DNA of 64,000 nucleotides from Roseovarius bejariae (GCF_009669325.1 NZ_SZWE01000001.1:868402-932401), one strand, 5' to 3'. Shown: positions 42,964 to 53,204, counted from the first letter of the stretch. The notes: a model not told the origin generated them from the letters alone. Translations and numbers: made by a program.

Positions 42964-43617
42964 ATGAGCCTTGAGGACATCCAGACCCGTATCCGCAAAG
43001 CCGAGGCCGAGGCCGGACGCGCCAAGGGGAGTGTCAGGCTCATCGCGGTATCGAAAAAGCAACCGAACGAACGGGTCGAGGCGGTTCTGGATCAGGGCCA
43101 CCGGGTTTTCGGTGAGAACCGCGTGCAGGAAGCCGCCGCTAAGTGGCCGGAATTCCGAGAGAAATTCGAGGGGGTGGAGCTGCACCTGATCGGGCCCTTG
43201 CAGACCAACAAGGTGCGGCAGGCCTTTGACCTGTGCCAGTATATCCATGCGGTGGATCGGCCCAAACTGGCGAAAACCATTGCACGGATCGCGCAGGAAG
43301 AAGGCCATTGCCCCGGGGTGTTCATTCAGGTGAACACCGGCGAGGAAGAGCAGAAAGCCGGGATACTGCCGAGTGAGGCAGATGATTTCATCAAGGAATG
43401 CGAGGGGTTGGACCTGCCTGTCGAAGGGTTGATGTGCATTCCGCCCGTGGAGGAAGAGGCCAGCCTGCATTTCGCCCTTTTGGCAAAGATTGCAGCGCGC
43501 AATGGCCTTGAAGGGCTGTCGATGGGGATGAGTGGCGACTTTGAAAAGGCCATCGCCCTTGGGGCCACTCATGTCCGGGTGGGCAGCGCGATCTTCGGCG
43601 AGCGAAACTACGAATAA
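42964..43617 (+). CDS. YggS family pyridoxal-phosphate homeostasis protein
   Basis: A 217-residue PLP-binding TIM barrel. The Lys that binds PLP is in LIAVSKKQP (residues ~26-34). HLIGPLQTNKV, QVNTGEEEQKAG and the C-terminal SMGMSGDFEKAIALGATHVRVG are family signatures. It controls free PLP and affects amino-acid metabolism. AAAGG-type sequence precedes ATG 42964. Confidence 0.95.
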   Translation: MSLEDIQTRIRKAEAEAGRAKGSVRLIAVSKKQPNERVEAVLDQGHRVFGENRVQEAAAKWPEFREKFEGVELHLIGPLQTNKVRQAFDLCQYIHAVDRPKLAKTIARIAQEEGHCPGVFIQVNTGEEEQKAGILPSEADDFIKECEGLDLPVEGLMCIPPVEEEASLHFALLAKIAARNGLEGLSMGMSGDFEKAIALGATHVRVGSAIFGERNYE

Positions 43618-43635
43618 CTCTTTCGAATCAACGCC

Positions 43636-44133
43636 CTAACCGCGGATGATAAGGCGGCTTCCGTAGCTGATTCCCCGCGCGATCCGGCGCAGGTGATCGC
43701 GGCGGAAGGCGATGCAGCCTTCGGTGGGGTAATGCGGCCTGCGCCATTGGTGCAAAAAGATGCACGATCCACGGTTTGGGACGGCGTAGGGCCAGTTCCA
43801 GTCGGTGATGAGGATCAGGTCATAAAGCGGGTCGGCCCGGCGCAGGGATTCGTGCGATCCGGAATAAGGCTTTGATACCAATTGGTTATAGACTTCACAA
43901 TTCGAATCATCCGACCACAGGTCACGCGGAGTGATCGGCACGGCCCATGAGGTCGGGCGCGCCATGCGGTCGGGGCGGTACATCAGGCCGACAATGCGAT
44001 GCACGCCCACGGGCGTTGCGCCATCTCCCTCATGTTTACAAGCACTTAGCCCGCCCTTACCAATGGAGCAGGGATAGCGCCGCCCGCGAAAACGCAGGCC
44101 CAAAGGGGTCAGGACAAGGTCATCAGGGGTCAT
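43636..44133 (-). CDS. L,D-transpeptidase (YkuD) family protein
   Basis: A 165-residue protein with the YkuD core: GKGGLSACKHEGDGATPVG, then the His of FLHQ and the catalytic motif TEGCIAF (Cys in the usual SxGC position) followed by Arg. No clear signal peptide is visible, so the localisation is uncertain. Members cross-link peptidoglycan or act on related substrates. Its upstream 166 bp holds CGTACG array C, and the toxin locus lies beyond it on the same strand. Confidence 0.88.
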   Translation of the reverse strand: MTPDDLVLTPLGLRFRGRRYPCSIGKGGLSACKHEGDGATPVGVHRIVGLMYRPDRMARPTSWAVPITPRDLWSDDSNCEVYNQLVSKPYSGSHESLRRADPLYDLILITDWNWPYAVPNRGSCIFLHQWRRPHYPTEGCIAFRRDHLRRIARGISYGSRLIIRG

Positions 44134-44153
44134 GGCAGCCTTTGCGCAGGATT

Positions 44154-44234
44154 TTCGTACGAGTCGTACGAAGATGCCCCCGGTTTCGTACGAAACTCAA
44201 GGGGGCCGGCCAAAGGATCGTACGAGTCGTACGA
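44154..44234. repeat. CGTACG palindrome array C (upstream of the L,D-transpeptidase)
   Basis: Palindromes are centred on 44163 (TTCGTACGAGTCGTACGAA, 19 bp), 44189.5 (TTTCGTACGAAA) and 44226 (TCGTACGAGTCGTACGA, 17 bp). Centre spacings are 26.5 and 36.5 bp, 63 bp in total: exactly those of array A in reverse order. Both long palindromes have GAGTC at their centre. It occupies the gap between the TcA stop (44300) and the L,D-transpeptidase ATG (44133). Confidence 0.9.
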
Positions 44235-44299
44235 CATCCCGCCCTCAAAGCGATGCGCGACGCGCCCGGAGCCATGCGCCCCGGACGCCAGCCCGCCGA

Positions 44300-47200
44300 T
44301 CAGTTCAGCGACATCTGCACCAAAAGCACGATATCTTCGACCGCGCCGTCAGCGAAGGCCGAGGTGGCCCCCGCATCCCCCGGGGCAAGATCGCCCGCAT
44401 CGACGATGCGCAAGAGGTGATCACCCAAAAGCCCCGTCCCGAATCCCGCTGCGGCACTGGCGCCGACATAGCCGGGGAAATCGGGCAGCGCGGCAAAGCC
44501 GGACACGGTTGTCCCGTTGATGCTGATTTCGGTGCCGGTGGCCGACAGCCCGTCACGGGGTTTGATCAGCAACAAGGCCTGATCAAGACTGATCGCGCGA
44601 TTGCGCAAGGCCACGGGCAAGGCGCGTTGATCGAGTGTCAGCATGGCATCGACATTGACCGGCCCGGTGGACAGCTGATGCAGGACGGTGCCGAATTCCT
44701 GTCGCAGGCTATAGGCCCGGGCCAGTGAATTATCGGTCAAGGCCTTGGCCAAGGCCCCTTCGAGCGAGGCATTGGCATCTTCGACCCGGTCGCGCAACAC
44801 CCCGTCGCTTTCCGCCGAATAGGAGATATGCAGGATCACGTCATTGATCGTGGCATAATCGAACGGCCGGAAGTTGCGCGGCAGGGTCACTTTCCATGTG
44901 CTTTCCACGGCCCCCGCCCCTTCAAAGGGCATATAGCGCGGATCGGCGAAGCTGAAGTCAAAGACGCCGGCATCGGACTGTGCGGTGCTGGTGGCAATCT
45001 GCACGGTATGGCGCAACAGACTGTCGGTCAGGCCCGCCGGTCCATCCTGTGTGGGTTCCACCCGCAGTTTCGAGCCCGTCAGCGTCAGCGTCGCGGGGAT
45101 GTTGACGTAGGGCCCGGTCACGCAGGCAATCGACAGGCGCGCGGAATTGATGATCCGCCGGTATTGCCCGGGATAGAGCAGATCGAAGGCCAGTTCGGGC
45201 ACGGTGAAGGTACATTCCCCGGTTTCGCGCAGGCGCATCAACCCGGCTGGGTCGATCTCGGCAAGGGAGAAAGGTTGCGAGATTTCCAGCTTGCGATAGT
45301 TGGTTTCGAGGAAGCGTTTTTCCATCGCGACCAGATCGACGGCCAGTTTCTCGCCCGACAGAAGACCCGCCTGCCCCGGTTCCCAATAGCTGAGGTCCAG
45401 CAGGATGGCGGTATCGTCGGGCCGTTCGAACCGATAGGCCTGTTCGGCCAGTTGCGCCATGGAGAAGGCCGCGTTGAAGGCTTGGCGATAGATGGTTTGC
45501 AGGGTTGAGACCATCCATGTGTAAAGCTCTTCGCCGGAAAACTTGCTTTCGTAGAAATCCAGCACCTCTTCTTGATCTTCGATGGCCTGAAGGTGGTTTT
45601 CCAAGGCGCGTTCGGCGATCTCTAGCCGGATTTTGGCGGCGGCGATCTTTTTCTCGATCTGCTTGAGTTCGTGTTCGTCGAGTTTCTTGCTGTGTTCCCA
45701 GCCCTTGCGGCGGCGCTGATACTTGGCCTCAAGCGAGGCGGATTTGCCGAAGATATCCAGCATGGTGCCTGTATCGCTGAAGACCTTGGCCCATTCCTTG
45801 GCCGAGCCGCCCAATTCGGCACCGCCGTATTTCATCGCAAAGGGCGATCCCAGTTGCGGGATGAGGTAGAAGATACCGGCGGTGCCGCTGAGGGCCGCGC
45901 TGAGGCCCTTGCTAAGACCGGCCCCGTGGGTTGAGATTTGCTCGGCCCGTTCCCATGACAGCAAGTCTTGAGAGATATTTTCTTCGTAATAGCTTTTGCG
46001 GTATTCCACCGCCTCCTTGCGGCGGTTGATCTCTTCAAGGCTTTCCTCAGCGATCTTGACCTCGTTCTCGCGCACCTTGGTGACAAGGTTTTGCATGTTG
46101 ATCGCCTGTTGCAGGCGCAGCTTGGCCAGTTCCTCGCCATCCTTGCGTTCGATGGCGCCCTGCAGCTTGGCCCCGAAGCCCTGCACCAGTGAGGTGTATT
46201 CGCGGGCCTTCGAGATCAGGTAGGAGAAGCGATAGGGCGGCAGGTTGCCCGCGCTGGCCCCCAGTATGTCACTGAGGCTGAGGCCGGCGGCGCGGGCGCG
46301 GACAAGCGCCATCGGGTCGATCTCGGGCGCGAAGAGCGCCATATCCACCCGCTCGCCATCGATGTTGCGGCAATTGTGGATCTTGTACAGACGGTCTTCG
46401 ATGCGGTCCCAGATTTTCATCAGGTCCTTGTTGCGCGGCACGCAGAAGACCGGCCCGACCTGCCGCACAACCGAGGTGGTAAAGGCATCGGGGCTGATCC
46501 GGTTCCAGTGGCGCCAGTTGCGATCAAGGGTTTCGGTGGCGCGCATATGGCCACGTTCGGCATAGACCTTGCCGGTGCCGTTCCACGTCATTTGCCGCCC
46601 CGGAATGCCGTCTTTGACATGCGCCGTTTCATAGCGTTTCTCGGCCTCGATATGCGGGGCCAAGACCGGTTCGGCCGGCTCGGACGACGGGCGATCGGCA
46701 AGCATGGCGACGGTGGGGTCGTCGTTGATCTGCAACTCGGTCTGGCCGCGGCTTATCTTGTCGACCCGTTCGGCGGCACCCGCGGTGCGGGCGCTGTCGA
46801 AGGTCATTTCGGCCATGACCATGGATTCGGTCTTGGCCTTGAGGTCGAGCATGTGGAGATCGGCGCGTTCCATGGCGACGAAATCGCGGCTGGCGACAAA
46901 GCCGGTATTGTTGGCCTCGTGCATGATGCCGTGGTGCACCCAGAAGCTTTCGGCCTCGATCAGGAAATCCTGACCGGCCTCCATGTGCGGTTTGATCTTT
47001 TCATAACTGCGCGGGCGCACCTTGCCTTCGCCGCAATCCCCGGCATCGGCGGGGCGCGGGCCCATGATCTGGCGGGCCAGATCGTAAAGGATATGCGCCT
47101 CGTCCACGGTTTCGCGCTGGAACTGGCGGAACAGGCTGTCGGCCCAGTCCAGCAGGTTATCGACATAGCGCATGACGATATTCTTCTGGAAAGCCGACAG

Positions 47201-50200
47201 GCGCAGGCGGGCGATGGCATAGGGGTTGAAGGGGTCCTTGCGGTAGGCCTCTTGCGCCTCTTCATCGGTGAGGATGCTGCGCAGGGTGGGCGGGGCCATG
47301 CCGTGGAATTCGGCATATTGCCAAACGCGATCACGCTCGGCCTGTTTGCGGGCGCTGTCCGACAGACCGGCCAGATCGACACCGCTGTCGAATTTGGCGG
47401 TGGGGTCGAAGATGGTCTGGTACCAGCCTTGGGCGGCGGAATAATCCCCGCGCGCATTGTGGTGCCCGGCCAGAAGCGCCGGGATATACATGAAAATCTC
47501 GCGGAAATAGGTGCCAAGGGGGCCCGCGTAATCTAGGCCACTTGTGGTGCCGCGCAGCAGGGTGCGCATGTTGCTGCTGGTGACCAGATGGGCCTTTTCC
47601 TTGAAGTCGGCCTGCGCCTTTTTATCGAGCAGCGCATCGACCCCGCCGTAGAACAGCGTGCGGCTCATCTCGTTCAAGACGGTGGTGCCGACGCGGCGCG
47701 CCTCGTAGGGGCGGGCGCTGCTGCTGAAGTTGTAGCTGAAGAAGCTGGCATCGCTTTCTTTTTGCACGAACATGCAGGGAAAGCCGAAATCGGATTGCGG
47801 CACGACGAGATGCGGATCGGGGGTGTTGACCCGCGCGACCGACGCCCCGAGGTCACGGCCAAAGAAATTCATATCATCGCGGGTGTCGCGCGCGGTATCC
47901 TCGTTGAACCCGCAGGCCAAGAGGTTACGGTCAAGCGCCTCACGGGATTTCACGAAATCCTGACGCGCGCCGACAGGTGCAGAAACCAGCCTAGGGTGCC
48001 AGTCTATCGATTGCTCATAAAGGCGCCGTCGGCTGTCGGGGCCACGCATGTGCATGGCCTTGCGGTTGCCGCGCCAATAATTGTTCATATGCTCGGTTTG
48101 GCTTTGCGTGAGCTTGGTGCCGCGGCGCTCATACAGATCGACATGAAACTGGATGTGACGTGCGCCGAGACTGAGATACAGCTCCCCCCGCAGAATACCG
48201 GGATAGACCTTTTGCCAAGCCGGGGCGTTCAGGCGGTAGCCTTCGTGGTAGTCATAGTGCCCGACCAATTCATCGGAATAGGTGGGGATAAGGACCGAGG
48301 AGCCAGGATTTTTTTGAATGCGGTGTTCAAGCAAAACGCCGCCTTCACGCAAGATCCAGTTCTGTTCAAGCCGGATCTGTTGCGGCGTGGCCCATGTGCC
48401 ATCGAGGCGCAGGAAGGTGAACATCACCTTGAAGGTGTGCTTGTAGCCACGGAACTTGTTTTCCCCACCTTCCACCTCGCTGCGCGAGGAGGTGCTGGAT
48501 TCCACCCAGAACAGATGCAGCCGGTTGTTGTACATGAAAGGCGAGACATCGCGCACCGGGATGGCCACGTCGATCTTGCGCCGCGCCGAATAGGTCACAC
48601 GGCGATTGTCGAGGAACTTGCCGAAGGTCAGGTTGTGGATGGTCCAGTAGTAATAGGTGGGCGGATCATCGGCGGTACAGCCGAAGACATGCATCACGTC
48701 CTGACCGTCCGACCAGATATGTTCGTGATAAGCCCCGGCGATGCGCAGGTTTGCCACCTCTTCGAAGCCCCGCATATAGGCGCCATAGGCATCCAGAACG
48801 GTCTGTTCGGTGACATCCTGTTGCAGCAGGGTTTTTTCAAGCGTTTCGAACAGCGGGGTCTTGTTGTCGCGCAGTTCGGGCAGCATGTAGTTTTCCGGCC
48901 AGAGGAAGACTTTGCGGTTGGCCTCCCAGACGCGGTAGTTCTTGCGCCATTCCCATTCATCGGCGGGGATGCGCGAGGGGCTGATATGGACGTGATCCGC
49001 GGCATCCGCGGGGCGGCGGTCTTGTTCCATATTGAGCACGACACGGTGTACGTAGCTTTGCAGCGAGCCGATGGCCGAGACCACAAGCGAGGTGCGCGCA
49101 CAGCCCTCCATATCCGGGTCGATGAGGTAGTAGTTGTATAGGTCGCCGCGACTTGTGAAGCGTCCGGCGGAATCGCGGATCATCCTGTCGGCCAGCGCAT
49201 CGCGGCGTTTGCCGCGCAGCGCGTCCTCATGTGCCTCGGAGGCCGAGGCAAAGGCCGCCTCGTCGCCCAGCCGCAGGCGCAGCGCCGCCTTGAGGCTTTC
49301 GGCCCCTTCTTTCAGGGACTCGGCAGTCTCGGAGGCCAGAAGGGCCATGACATCGGCCCCCAAATGGCGGTCCTCGGCAAAGGCGACGATCCGGCGCATA
49401 TGCGTCAGGGCGGGAACCGCCAAGTCCGGCAGGCTGGCGGCGGCCTCGAAGACGCGCACCGTGGCGATATCGGCCCCGGTGGCCTGGGCGAATTGGCCGG
49501 TGTCGGCGGCGGCGAAACCATTGGCGGCGGTATGGGCCGCCAGCACCGCCTCGACCGCCTCGGCGTGGTCGTCATCCTCGCCGTCTTGCAGAGCGTCGAT
49601 ATAGCCCGCGATGGCCCCCACGCTGGCGTGGGTCCAGGCCGCGACCGGGTTGGCCAGAGCGAAAAGCGCGCGGTTTGCATCGACGAATTGCACCCGTTCG
49701 GCCGTGATCACGTCATCGGCAAGGGCAGCGATGGGGCGGCGCATCCGGGCCAGCGCCGTTTCAAGCGGCCCGGCGGCCCCGCCGCTGGCCGCGTCGATCA
49801 CGCCGGCCTGTGTGAAATCGGCCCCCGCCAAGGTGGCCAGCGCATCGAATTTGTCTTGTGGCACGTCAAGCGCGAGGGCCAGTTCCTCGGGCAGGATGCG
49901 CCGCAGGTTGAAGCCATCCAGAACCGCCTGCAAATCCGCCTCGGTCACACCGCTGGGAAAGCCCGCCGCCGGGGCCGTGATGGCGGGCGCAAGGCCGACC
50001 CCCGGCTTCAGGCGCAGCATGTCACGCTCGGCGCTGTCGAAAAGACTTTCGTTGGCGCGGGTGATGGCGCGGGATTGATCCTCGCTGACGCCATCGAGAA
50101 AGGCAAAGACCGTGGGCGCAAAAAGGCCACGTTCGCCATCGGCGATGGCGGCCACCACATGCGCCGTCAGGGCAGCGGGATCAAAGAATTCCTCGTCCTG

Positions 50201-52870
50201 TGCCGGATCGGTCGGCCCGCCCATGAGGGCCGCCACGACAGGCAGCTCGAAGGGCATGGTTTCGGCCCTTTCAGCAAAGTCCAGCAGGGCGGACACGTGA
50301 TCGGGCGTGGTGACGGCGGAGGCGCCGGTGGCGATGCGGATGGCCATGAAAAGCTCGGAAATATCAAGGCCCAGCGCCTCGGCCAACAGGGCATGGCGAT
50401 AGAGCAGCGACAACGCATCCGCCGTCAGAAGGAAACCGCGATCCTGTTCGGCGGCGGCTTCGGGATCGAAGCCGAGGGCAGGTGCAAGGTTGACGATCAG
50501 CTCAAGCAGATCTTCCTCGCTGATGCCGAAGGCCATGCGCATGCGTTGCGAGATGAAAACCCCGGCATTGGGGCCTGCATCGGGCAAGGAGGCATCGTTG
50601 CGCAATCCGGGATGAACAAAGCGCAGCGCCGGGGCCGGAAAGGCCACCGCACCATCGGTGCGCAGGGTTTCATTGAACAGCCGGTCCATCAGCGCGCTGT
50701 CGTGATGGCCCATGGCAATCTGGGGGATATCACCGCCCAGCGCGAGGGCCTGATCGGGGTCAAGGCCAAGCACATCGGCGGTGTGCGCCACGCGCAGCAC
50801 CCGGCCAATGGCGGCATCGGTCAGGCCGCCGCCCACACGGGTCATCACCGCGTCCAGCGTGGCCGGATCCCAGCCGATGGCCTGCGCCAGCCGCCAGAAG
50901 CGATGCGCCCGGTCCAACATGGCGCGGGTCATGCCGGTGACGCGCTCGATATCGTTTTGCACGCTGGTGGCGGAACGTTTCTGGGCGCGGATGCGGATAT
51001 TGCCGCCGCCTTGGACGAAATCGGTTTCGACCAGCGCGCCAAAGTCATCGCGGCTGATCTCCATGCCGGCCATGATTTCCTGTACATCGAAGGCATCGGC
51101 GGTATTGCCCGAGCGCGTAAATTCCATCCGGTAAAGCGCTTCGAGGAAACCCCATTGACTGCGGGCCGTGGTGATCATCTCGTAGGCGGGCATCGACAGC
51201 AGAAGCGCCGCCGCATTGGCCGCATCGTTGGGTGCGTCGGGACGGATCAGGCCCATGATCTCGGCCCGGTCGGTATCGAAATCGGTGACATATTCATCGG
51301 CTTCGGCCGCGCCGAGGACGAAGGGCGTGACGAAAGACCGGGTGGCGGCGGGCAGGTCATCGCCATAGACCTTGGCGTGCACCGCGTCACGGTCGGACAT
51401 GTCGATCCCGGCATCGGCGCGTTTGGCGATGGCGGTTTCCAGAATACCGTTGATGATGCTGAGAGTGGGCACCAGATCATGGGTGTTGTCGCAGGTCAGC
51501 GGGGTGGTCCACAGATCGGGCCGCCGGTTTTGCAGCTTGAGCGCATGATCGGCCTTGGCGCCGGTGAATTCCTTTTTGGTGACATTCTCGTCGACGAAAT
51601 TCATCAGGTCGATGAAATAGGCCGACGGGCTGAGGATCGAGTCACAATGCGCGCAGTCGCAGAAGCTTTGATCGCCGAACAGGTCTTCGTAGCCGGGCAG
51701 TTTTTTCAGGCCGTCGGTGACATCCTCGGGCGGGGTGGGCAGCCATGTGTAGCCGCCGGGTTGCCAGATCAACTCGTCGGCGAGGGTGGCCACGAGGTTT
51801 GTCACCGTCAGGCGGGTGTCGCGGGCGCGGGCATAGACCATCTCGGCCTCGACCAGCGGCATGCCGGTCAGGTTTGCGACGGTCATGGGGTCACTGGCCG
51901 CGACGGCCACGGCGGAATGGAATCCCCCCTGCATCAGCGCGGCCGCGTTGCGCACGGTCCCGCCCACCTTGTAGGTGCGCGTCCGGGCCTTGAGCACGGT
52001 CACGACCGCCTCTTGATCCTCGTCGGCGATGCCATCGAAGTTGAGCTTTCGCAGATCGTCGGACCCTGGCATCAGGTCAAGCTGCATCAAATCCATGTCG
52101 CGGTTGTTTTCGAGAAACCCTTCGAACAGCGCGACGCGTTCGGCGATCTGGGCGGCCACACGGTTTGCCGCCGCGCCCGATTGCGCGATCTTTTCAAGGC
52201 CAAGGCCGGGGTAGGCCCCGACCGTGGCGCGAACTTCGGTTATGGCCGCTTTTTCCTTGTCGTCCAGACGTGCGGGCAGATTGGGATCAAAGAGGGCGTC
52301 GGGGTCTTTCTTGAGAAACTCCCTGACGGCGGAATAGCCTTTGCTGATCTGCTCTTTCTTCGGGGCGGCCAAACGCATCTTGAGGCCGGTATCGGGAAAC
52401 CGCTCTTCAATACGGTTACGTATAGACTCGGCCTTGGCCTTGGCCCCCTCGGGGTCTTTTTCCAGCAACTCGGGCGCCGTGGTTTTGGCCAGTTCCTCAT
52501 CACTGGCGAACAACAGGTCCTCCAGCTGTTCGGGCTTGCGACCCAGCGCCTTGACCGGTGTGGAGGCAACACGTTCGACCGCTGAGATATCGTCGCCCAA
52601 AAGCTGCGCGAACCCGGACAGGAGGCCCAGCCGCTTGGCGTCTTCCTCTTTCAGCTTGCCTTCGATCGCCAAGCTGCCAACCCGTTGATCCGACAGCGAT
52701 TCTAGCGACGGCACGCGCTCGAGCAGCACCTTGGCACTTTCATCGGACAGGTTCGGCCAGATCGGCCAGGGCCGCCACCCGCGAGCGATCCAGTTCGCTG
52801 CGCAAAAAGGGCATGTCGTCCAGGATCGCATCCTGATTGTCAGCATCAAGTTCCGCCAGGCGTTCGGCAA
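44300..52870 (-). CDS. Tc toxin TcA subunit, main part (frameshifted from its N terminus)
   Basis: The open frame runs from 52870 but homologous coding starts only near 52757; its first ~38 codons overlap the real N-terminal frame. Numbering follows the joined 2,956-residue protein. VRP1-like region FCDCAHCDSILSPSAYFIDL near residue 494. Neuraminidase/ABC-toxin region DLYNYYLIDPDMEGCARTS near 1344 and FLWPENYMLPELRDNKTPLF after it. Long pore-forming helices ~2347-2563 (QQAINMQNLVTKVRENE). C-terminal TcB-binding domain with LLYPGQYRRIINSARLSIAC near 2660. TcA forms the pentameric injection channel that delivers the TcB-TcC cocoon. It is the last gene of the toxin operon. Confidence 0.85.
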   Translation of the reverse strand: MPNAWRNLMLTIRMRSWTTCPFCAANWIARGWRPWPIWPNLSDESAKVLLERVPSLESLSDQRVGSLAIEGKLKEEDAKRLGLLSGFAQLLGDDISAVERVASTPVKALGRKPEQLEDLLFASDEELAKTTAPELLEKDPEGAKAKAESIRNRIEERFPDTGLKMRLAAPKKEQISKGYSAVREFLKKDPDALFDPNLPARLDDKEKAAITEVRATVGAYPGLGLEKIAQSGAAANRVAAQIAERVALFEGFLENNRDMDLMQLDLMPGSDDLRKLNFDGIADEDQEAVVTVLKARTRTYKVGGTVRNAAALMQGGFHSAVAVAASDPMTVANLTGMPLVEAEMVYARARDTRLTVTNLVATLADELIWQPGGYTWLPTPPEDVTDGLKKLPGYEDLFGDQSFCDCAHCDSILSPSAYFIDLMNFVDENVTKKEFTGAKADHALKLQNRRPDLWTTPLTCDNTHDLVPTLSIINGILETAIAKRADAGIDMSDRDAVHAKVYGDDLPAATRSFVTPFVLGAAEADEYVTDFDTDRAEIMGLIRPDAPNDAANAAALLLSMPAYEMITTARSQWGFLEALYRMEFTRSGNTADAFDVQEIMAGMEISRDDFGALVETDFVQGGGNIRIRAQKRSATSVQNDIERVTGMTRAMLDRAHRFWRLAQAIGWDPATLDAVMTRVGGGLTDAAIGRVLRVAHTADVLGLDPDQALALGGDIPQIAMGHHDSALMDRLFNETLRTDGAVAFPAPALRFVHPGLRNDASLPDAGPNAGVFISQRMRMAFGISEEDLLELIVNLAPALGFDPEAAAEQDRGFLLTADALSLLYRHALLAEALGLDISELFMAIRIATGASAVTTPDHVSALLDFAERAETMPFELPVVAALMGGPTDPAQDEEFFDPAALTAHVVAAIADGERGLFAPTVFAFLDGVSEDQSRAITRANESLFDSAERDMLRLKPGVGLAPAITAPAAGFPSGVTEADLQAVLDGFNLRRILPEELALALDVPQDKFDALATLAGADFTQAGVIDAASGGAAGPLETALARMRRPIAALADDVITAERVQFVDANRALFALANPVAAWTHASVGAIAGYIDALQDGEDDDHAEAVEAVLAAHTAANGFAAADTGQFAQATGADIATVRVFEAAASLPDLAVPALTHMRRIVAFAEDRHLGADVMALLASETAESLKEGAESLKAALRLRLGDEAAFASASEAHEDALRGKRRDALADRMIRDSAGRFTSRGDLYNYYLIDPDMEGCARTSLVVSAIGSLQSYVHRVVLNMEQDRRPADAADHVHISPSRIPADEWEWRKNYRVWEANRKVFLWPENYMLPELRDNKTPLFETLEKTLLQQDVTEQTVLDAYGAYMRGFEEVANLRIAGAYHEHIWSDGQDVMHVFGCTADDPPTYYYWTIHNLTFGKFLDNRRVTYSARRKIDVAIPVRDVSPFMYNNRLHLFWVESSTSSRSEVEGGENKFRGYKHTFKVMFTFLRLDGTWATPQQIRLEQNWILREGGVLLEHRIQKNPGSSVLIPTYSDELVGHYDYHEGYRLNAPAWQKVYPGILRGELYLSLGARHIQFHVDLYERRGTKLTQSQTEHMNNYWRGNRKAMHMRGPDSRRRLYEQSIDWHPRLVSAPVGARQDFVKSREALDRNLLACGFNEDTARDTRDDMNFFGRDLGASVARVNTPDPHLVVPQSDFGFPCMFVQKESDASFFSYNFSSSARPYEARRVGTTVLNEMSRTLFYGGVDALLDKKAQADFKEKAHLVTSSNMRTLLRGTTSGLDYAGPLGTYFREIFMYIPALLAGHHNARGDYSAAQGWYQTIFDPTAKFDSGVDLAGLSDSARKQAERDRVWQYAEFHGMAPPTLRSILTDEEAQEAYRKDPFNPYAIARLRLSAFQKNIVMRYVDNLLDWADSLFRQFQRETVDEAHILYDLARQIMGPRPADAGDCGEGKVRPRSYEKIKPHMEAGQDFLIEAESFWVHHGIMHEANNTGFVASRDFVAMERADLHMLDLKAKTESMVMAEMTFDSARTAGAAERVDKISRGQTELQINDDPTVAMLADRPSSEPAEPVLAPHIEAEKRYETAHVKDGIPGRQMTWNGTGKVYAERGHMRATETLDRNWRHWNRISPDAFTTSVVRQVGPVFCVPRNKDLMKIWDRIEDRLYKIHNCRNIDGERVDMALFAPEIDPMALVRARAAGLSLSDILGASAGNLPPYRFSYLISKAREYTSLVQGFGAKLQGAIERKDGEELAKLRLQQAINMQNLVTKVRENEVKIAEESLEEINRRKEAVEYRKSYYEENISQDLLSWERAEQISTHGAGLSKGLSAALSGTAGIFYLIPQLGSPFAMKYGGAELGGSAKEWAKVFSDTGTMLDIFGKSASLEAKYQRRRKGWEHSKKLDEHELKQIEKKIAAAKIRLEIAERALENHLQAIEDQEEVLDFYESKFSGEELYTWMVSTLQTIYRQAFNAAFSMAQLAEQAYRFERPDDTAILLDLSYWEPGQAGLLSGEKLAVDLVAMEKRFLETNYRKLEISQPFSLAEIDPAGLMRLRETGECTFTVPELAFDLLYPGQYRRIINSARLSIACVTGPYVNIPATLTLTGSKLRVEPTQDGPAGLTDSLLRHTVQIATSTAQSDAGVFDFSFADPRYMPFEGAGAVESTWKVTLPRNFRPFDYATINDVILHISYSAESDGVLRDRVEDANASLEGALAKALTDNSLARAYSLRQEFGTVLHQLSTGPVNVDAMLTLDQRALPVALRNRAISLDQALLLIKPRDGLSATGTEISINGTTVSGFAALPDFPGYVGASAAAGFGTGLLGDHLLRIVDAGDLAPGDAGATSAFADGAVEDIVLLVQMSLN

Positions 52871-53171
52871 TGCCCGTGGTGGACAAATCGGCCTCTAGCC
52901 GGGTCTTTTCCGTCTCTTCGATGTCGGCGGCCTTGATCGCATCGGCGATCGTCTCGCTCGCCTTGCGTTCCAGAATTTCGCTATCCGAAATTTCCTTGAT
53001 CCGGGCACGCACGGCATCGGGGACAGCTTCGAGAGAGCCAAGCACCTGCCGCCTGCGCACCTCGGCCAGGACGGTTTTTGTCACGCCTTCGCGGGCCGCT
53101 TCGGCCACCGAGAGGGCCCGTTTCTTGGCCAATTCACGCAGACCTTTGAGATCAAGAATTTCTTCCGGCAT
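52740..53171 (-). CDS. Tc toxin TcA subunit, N-terminal fragment
   Basis: A 143-residue helical, charged ORF with GGAGA before ATG 53171. It reads continuously into the TcA coding logic (RVAALADL, then NLSDESAKVLLERVP in the next frame) and stops only because of a +1 shift near 52757-52761, at a tandem CTGGCCGAT-CTGGCCGAA repeat. Deleting one base there gives one frame of exactly 2,957 codons. It could be a true mutation, a sequencing error, or a frameshift site. If it is real, TcA is disrupted or made from two pieces. Confidence 0.7.
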   Translation of the reverse strand: MPEEILDLKGLRELAKKRALSVAEAAREGVTKTVLAEVRRRQVLGSLEAVPDAVRARIKEISDSEILERKASETIADAIKAADIEETEKTRLEADLSTTGIAERLAELDADNQDAILDDMPFLRSELDRSRVAALADLAEPVR

Positions 53172-53204
53172 GACAAGTCTCCCAAATTATTGGCGCGATC
53201 CGTT

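Noticed and set aside
49229..52585. An 1118-codon open frame on the plus strand
   Set aside because: It lies entirely antisense to TcA. High GC removes stop codons in opposite frames, and it shows no domain, signal or ribosome-binding site.
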